A stretch of DNA of 64,000 nt from Brevibacterium sp. RIT 803 (GTDB taxonomy: Bacteria > Actinomycetota > Actinomycetes > Actinomycetales > Brevibacteriaceae): NCBI RefSeq assembly GCF_016892625.1, contig NZ_JAFEMW010000002.1:248001-312000 (forward strand). The letters run 5' to 3'. The notes under the pieces are model-generated. The model made no database searches. It had not been told where the DNA came from and was given only the letters and a program-made list of their open reading frames with translations. Position numbers and translations under genes: made by a program. Every line of letters starts with the position of its first letter. Positions within the stretch are counted from its first letter, which is position 1. Of the stretch, positions 63,327 through 64,000 are shown one piece after another.

Positions 63327-63941
63327 CTAATGCGGTGGAGCGAAATGCTCCCGGCAACGTGCGACATAGGATTCGAGGCCCCCGACGTGGCTGGCATCGA
63401 TGTCTGTGGCACTCGGTTCCCAGGCTTCGACACTGAGCCCGGGGGTGCCCACCCGCTGGTGGAAGACGGCATCCCTGCCGCAGATCGTGCACACTGCCGT
63501 GAGTTTGAGAACGTCCTCGGCCTCGGCCATGAATGTCGGCATCGGTTCGAAGGGGCCGCCGTCGAACGTCACGCACAGGCCTTCGACGATGACGGTGGCA
63601 CCACGTTCCACGAGGTCGAAGACGACCGGCACCAGGTCGGGGCCGAAGAATTGGGCCTCATCGATGGCCACCAGTTCATAGTCCTCGGCGCGGGTGACCT
63701 CGGCAAGGGACTCGACGTCACCGACGGGTACTGCGGGAATGTTGATGCCATCGTGAGTGGTGATCGCCGACAGATCGGAACGTGTGTCGAGAGAGTGGCT
63801 GAGGACGAGCACATTGACCCCGGCGATCTTCGCTCGCCGGACGCGGCGCATGAGTTCCTCGGATTTGCCTGAGAACATGGGGCCGGCAATGACGTTGAGA
63901 CGACCTGCCTGCCGAGGCGAAGCAACTGGGTTCAAGGGCAT
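63327..63941 (-). CDS. Thymidine kinase-like protein, Bacillus-type
   Basis: A 204-residue TK of the Firmicute-like branch: P-loop GPMFSGKSEELMRRVRRA at 20-37, LVAIDEAQFF, zinc ligands CTICG and CREH (CxxH, as in Bacillus), and VGGLESYVARC. The region corresponding to GLDxDFRGEPF of other TKs reads GLCVTFDGGPF, changing residues next to the thymidine pocket, so activity may differ. It is unrelated in detail to the E. coli-type tdk at 6.8 kb. Leaderless start (TAGGCT, six bases, ATG). Confidence 0.9.
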   Translation of the reverse strand: MPLNPVASPRQAGRLNVIAGPMFSGKSEELMRRVRRAKIAGVNVLVLSHSLDTRSDLSAITTHDGINIPAVPVGDVESLAEVTRAEDYELVAIDEAQFFGPDLVPVVFDLVERGATVIVEGLCVTFDGGPFEPMPTFMAEAEDVLKLTAVCTICGRDAVFHQRVGTPGLSVEAWEPSATDIDASHVGGLESYVARCREHFAPPH

Positions 63942-63947
63942 GGCGCC

Positions 63948-63953
63948 AGCCTA
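63948..63953 (-). promoter_or_regulatory. -10 element TAGGCT for a leaderless gene
   Basis: Reverse-strand TAGGCT lies six bases before the ATG of the thymidine kinase-like gene. Confidence 0.55.
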
Positions 63954-64000
63954 CGCCGCGATGTTCCGTCCTGACAGTGCCCATATGTCCTGATGGTGCT

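Overview
The window reads as a single chromosomal stretch from a moderately high-GC Gram-positive actinobacterium. Evidence for this includes lipoproteins, LPxTG-anchored surface proteins, monomeric NADP isocitrate dehydrogenase, PdxST with a MocR regulator, DtxR-type iron boxes and many apparently leaderless genes. The protein set fits Micrococcales, plausibly Brevibacterium, but that genus call is inference from memory and no search was run. No rRNA, tRNA, CRISPR array, prophage or intact insertion sequence was found. Nearly every base is covered by genes, and several convergent pairs overlap at their 3' ends.

Layout. 1-9.9 kb: a truncated oligopeptide-binding lipoprotein, a PH-domain membrane protein, an MBL hydrolase with an OYE-type flavin oxidoreductase, an SLC13 carboxylate transporter, an alpha/beta hydrolase, an E. 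coli-type thymidine kinase and icd. 9.9-21.8 kb: LapA-like protein and phosphopantetheinyl transferase, pdxR divergent from pdxST, a HerA/DUF853 ATPase, lipid kinase, winged-helix protein, carboxylesterase, phosphoribosyltransferase, DUF2087, YchJ and an HhH-GPD protein. 21.9-32.3 kb: a locally AT-richer lipoprotein/PKD-protein pair, an FAD monooxygenase, PIG-L deacetylase, tpx, a wall-anchored 5'-nucleotidase, a DUF368 (PopT-type) transporter, and small enzymes.

32.3-39.3 kb is the most unusual part. A truncated GNAT acetyltransferase remnant lies beside two tandem LPxTG-anchored trypsin-like proteases, which have matching terminators and MtrA-like upstream repeats. A divergent operon follows with a META-like lipoprotein, its cysteine-free cytoplasmic twin and a DUF808 membrane protein. 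39.4-47 kb: an iron-siderophore ABC importer under DtxR-like boxes, with its binding protein encoded separately, plus SufE/sulfurtransferase, a hydrolase, SRPBCC and Nudix proteins. 47-58 kb: a WYL regulator sharing a palindromic control region with an FAD oxidase, an amino-acid permease, an L-lactate dehydrogenase-type enzyme, a Fic protein, a NarL-type two-component pair, a DedA protein, a GGCT-fold protein and a ketopantoate reductase. 57.9-62.1 kb: thiE divergent from a TPP-riboswitch-controlled thiO-thiS-thiG-thiF operon. 62-64 kb: SRPBCC, Mug glycosylase and a second, Bacillus-type thymidine kinase.

A window-wide signal is the promoter arrangement TANNNT, six bases, then ATG/GTG, seen at 16 gene starts on both strands. 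It implies that leaderless transcription is common here and it was used to settle several start codons.
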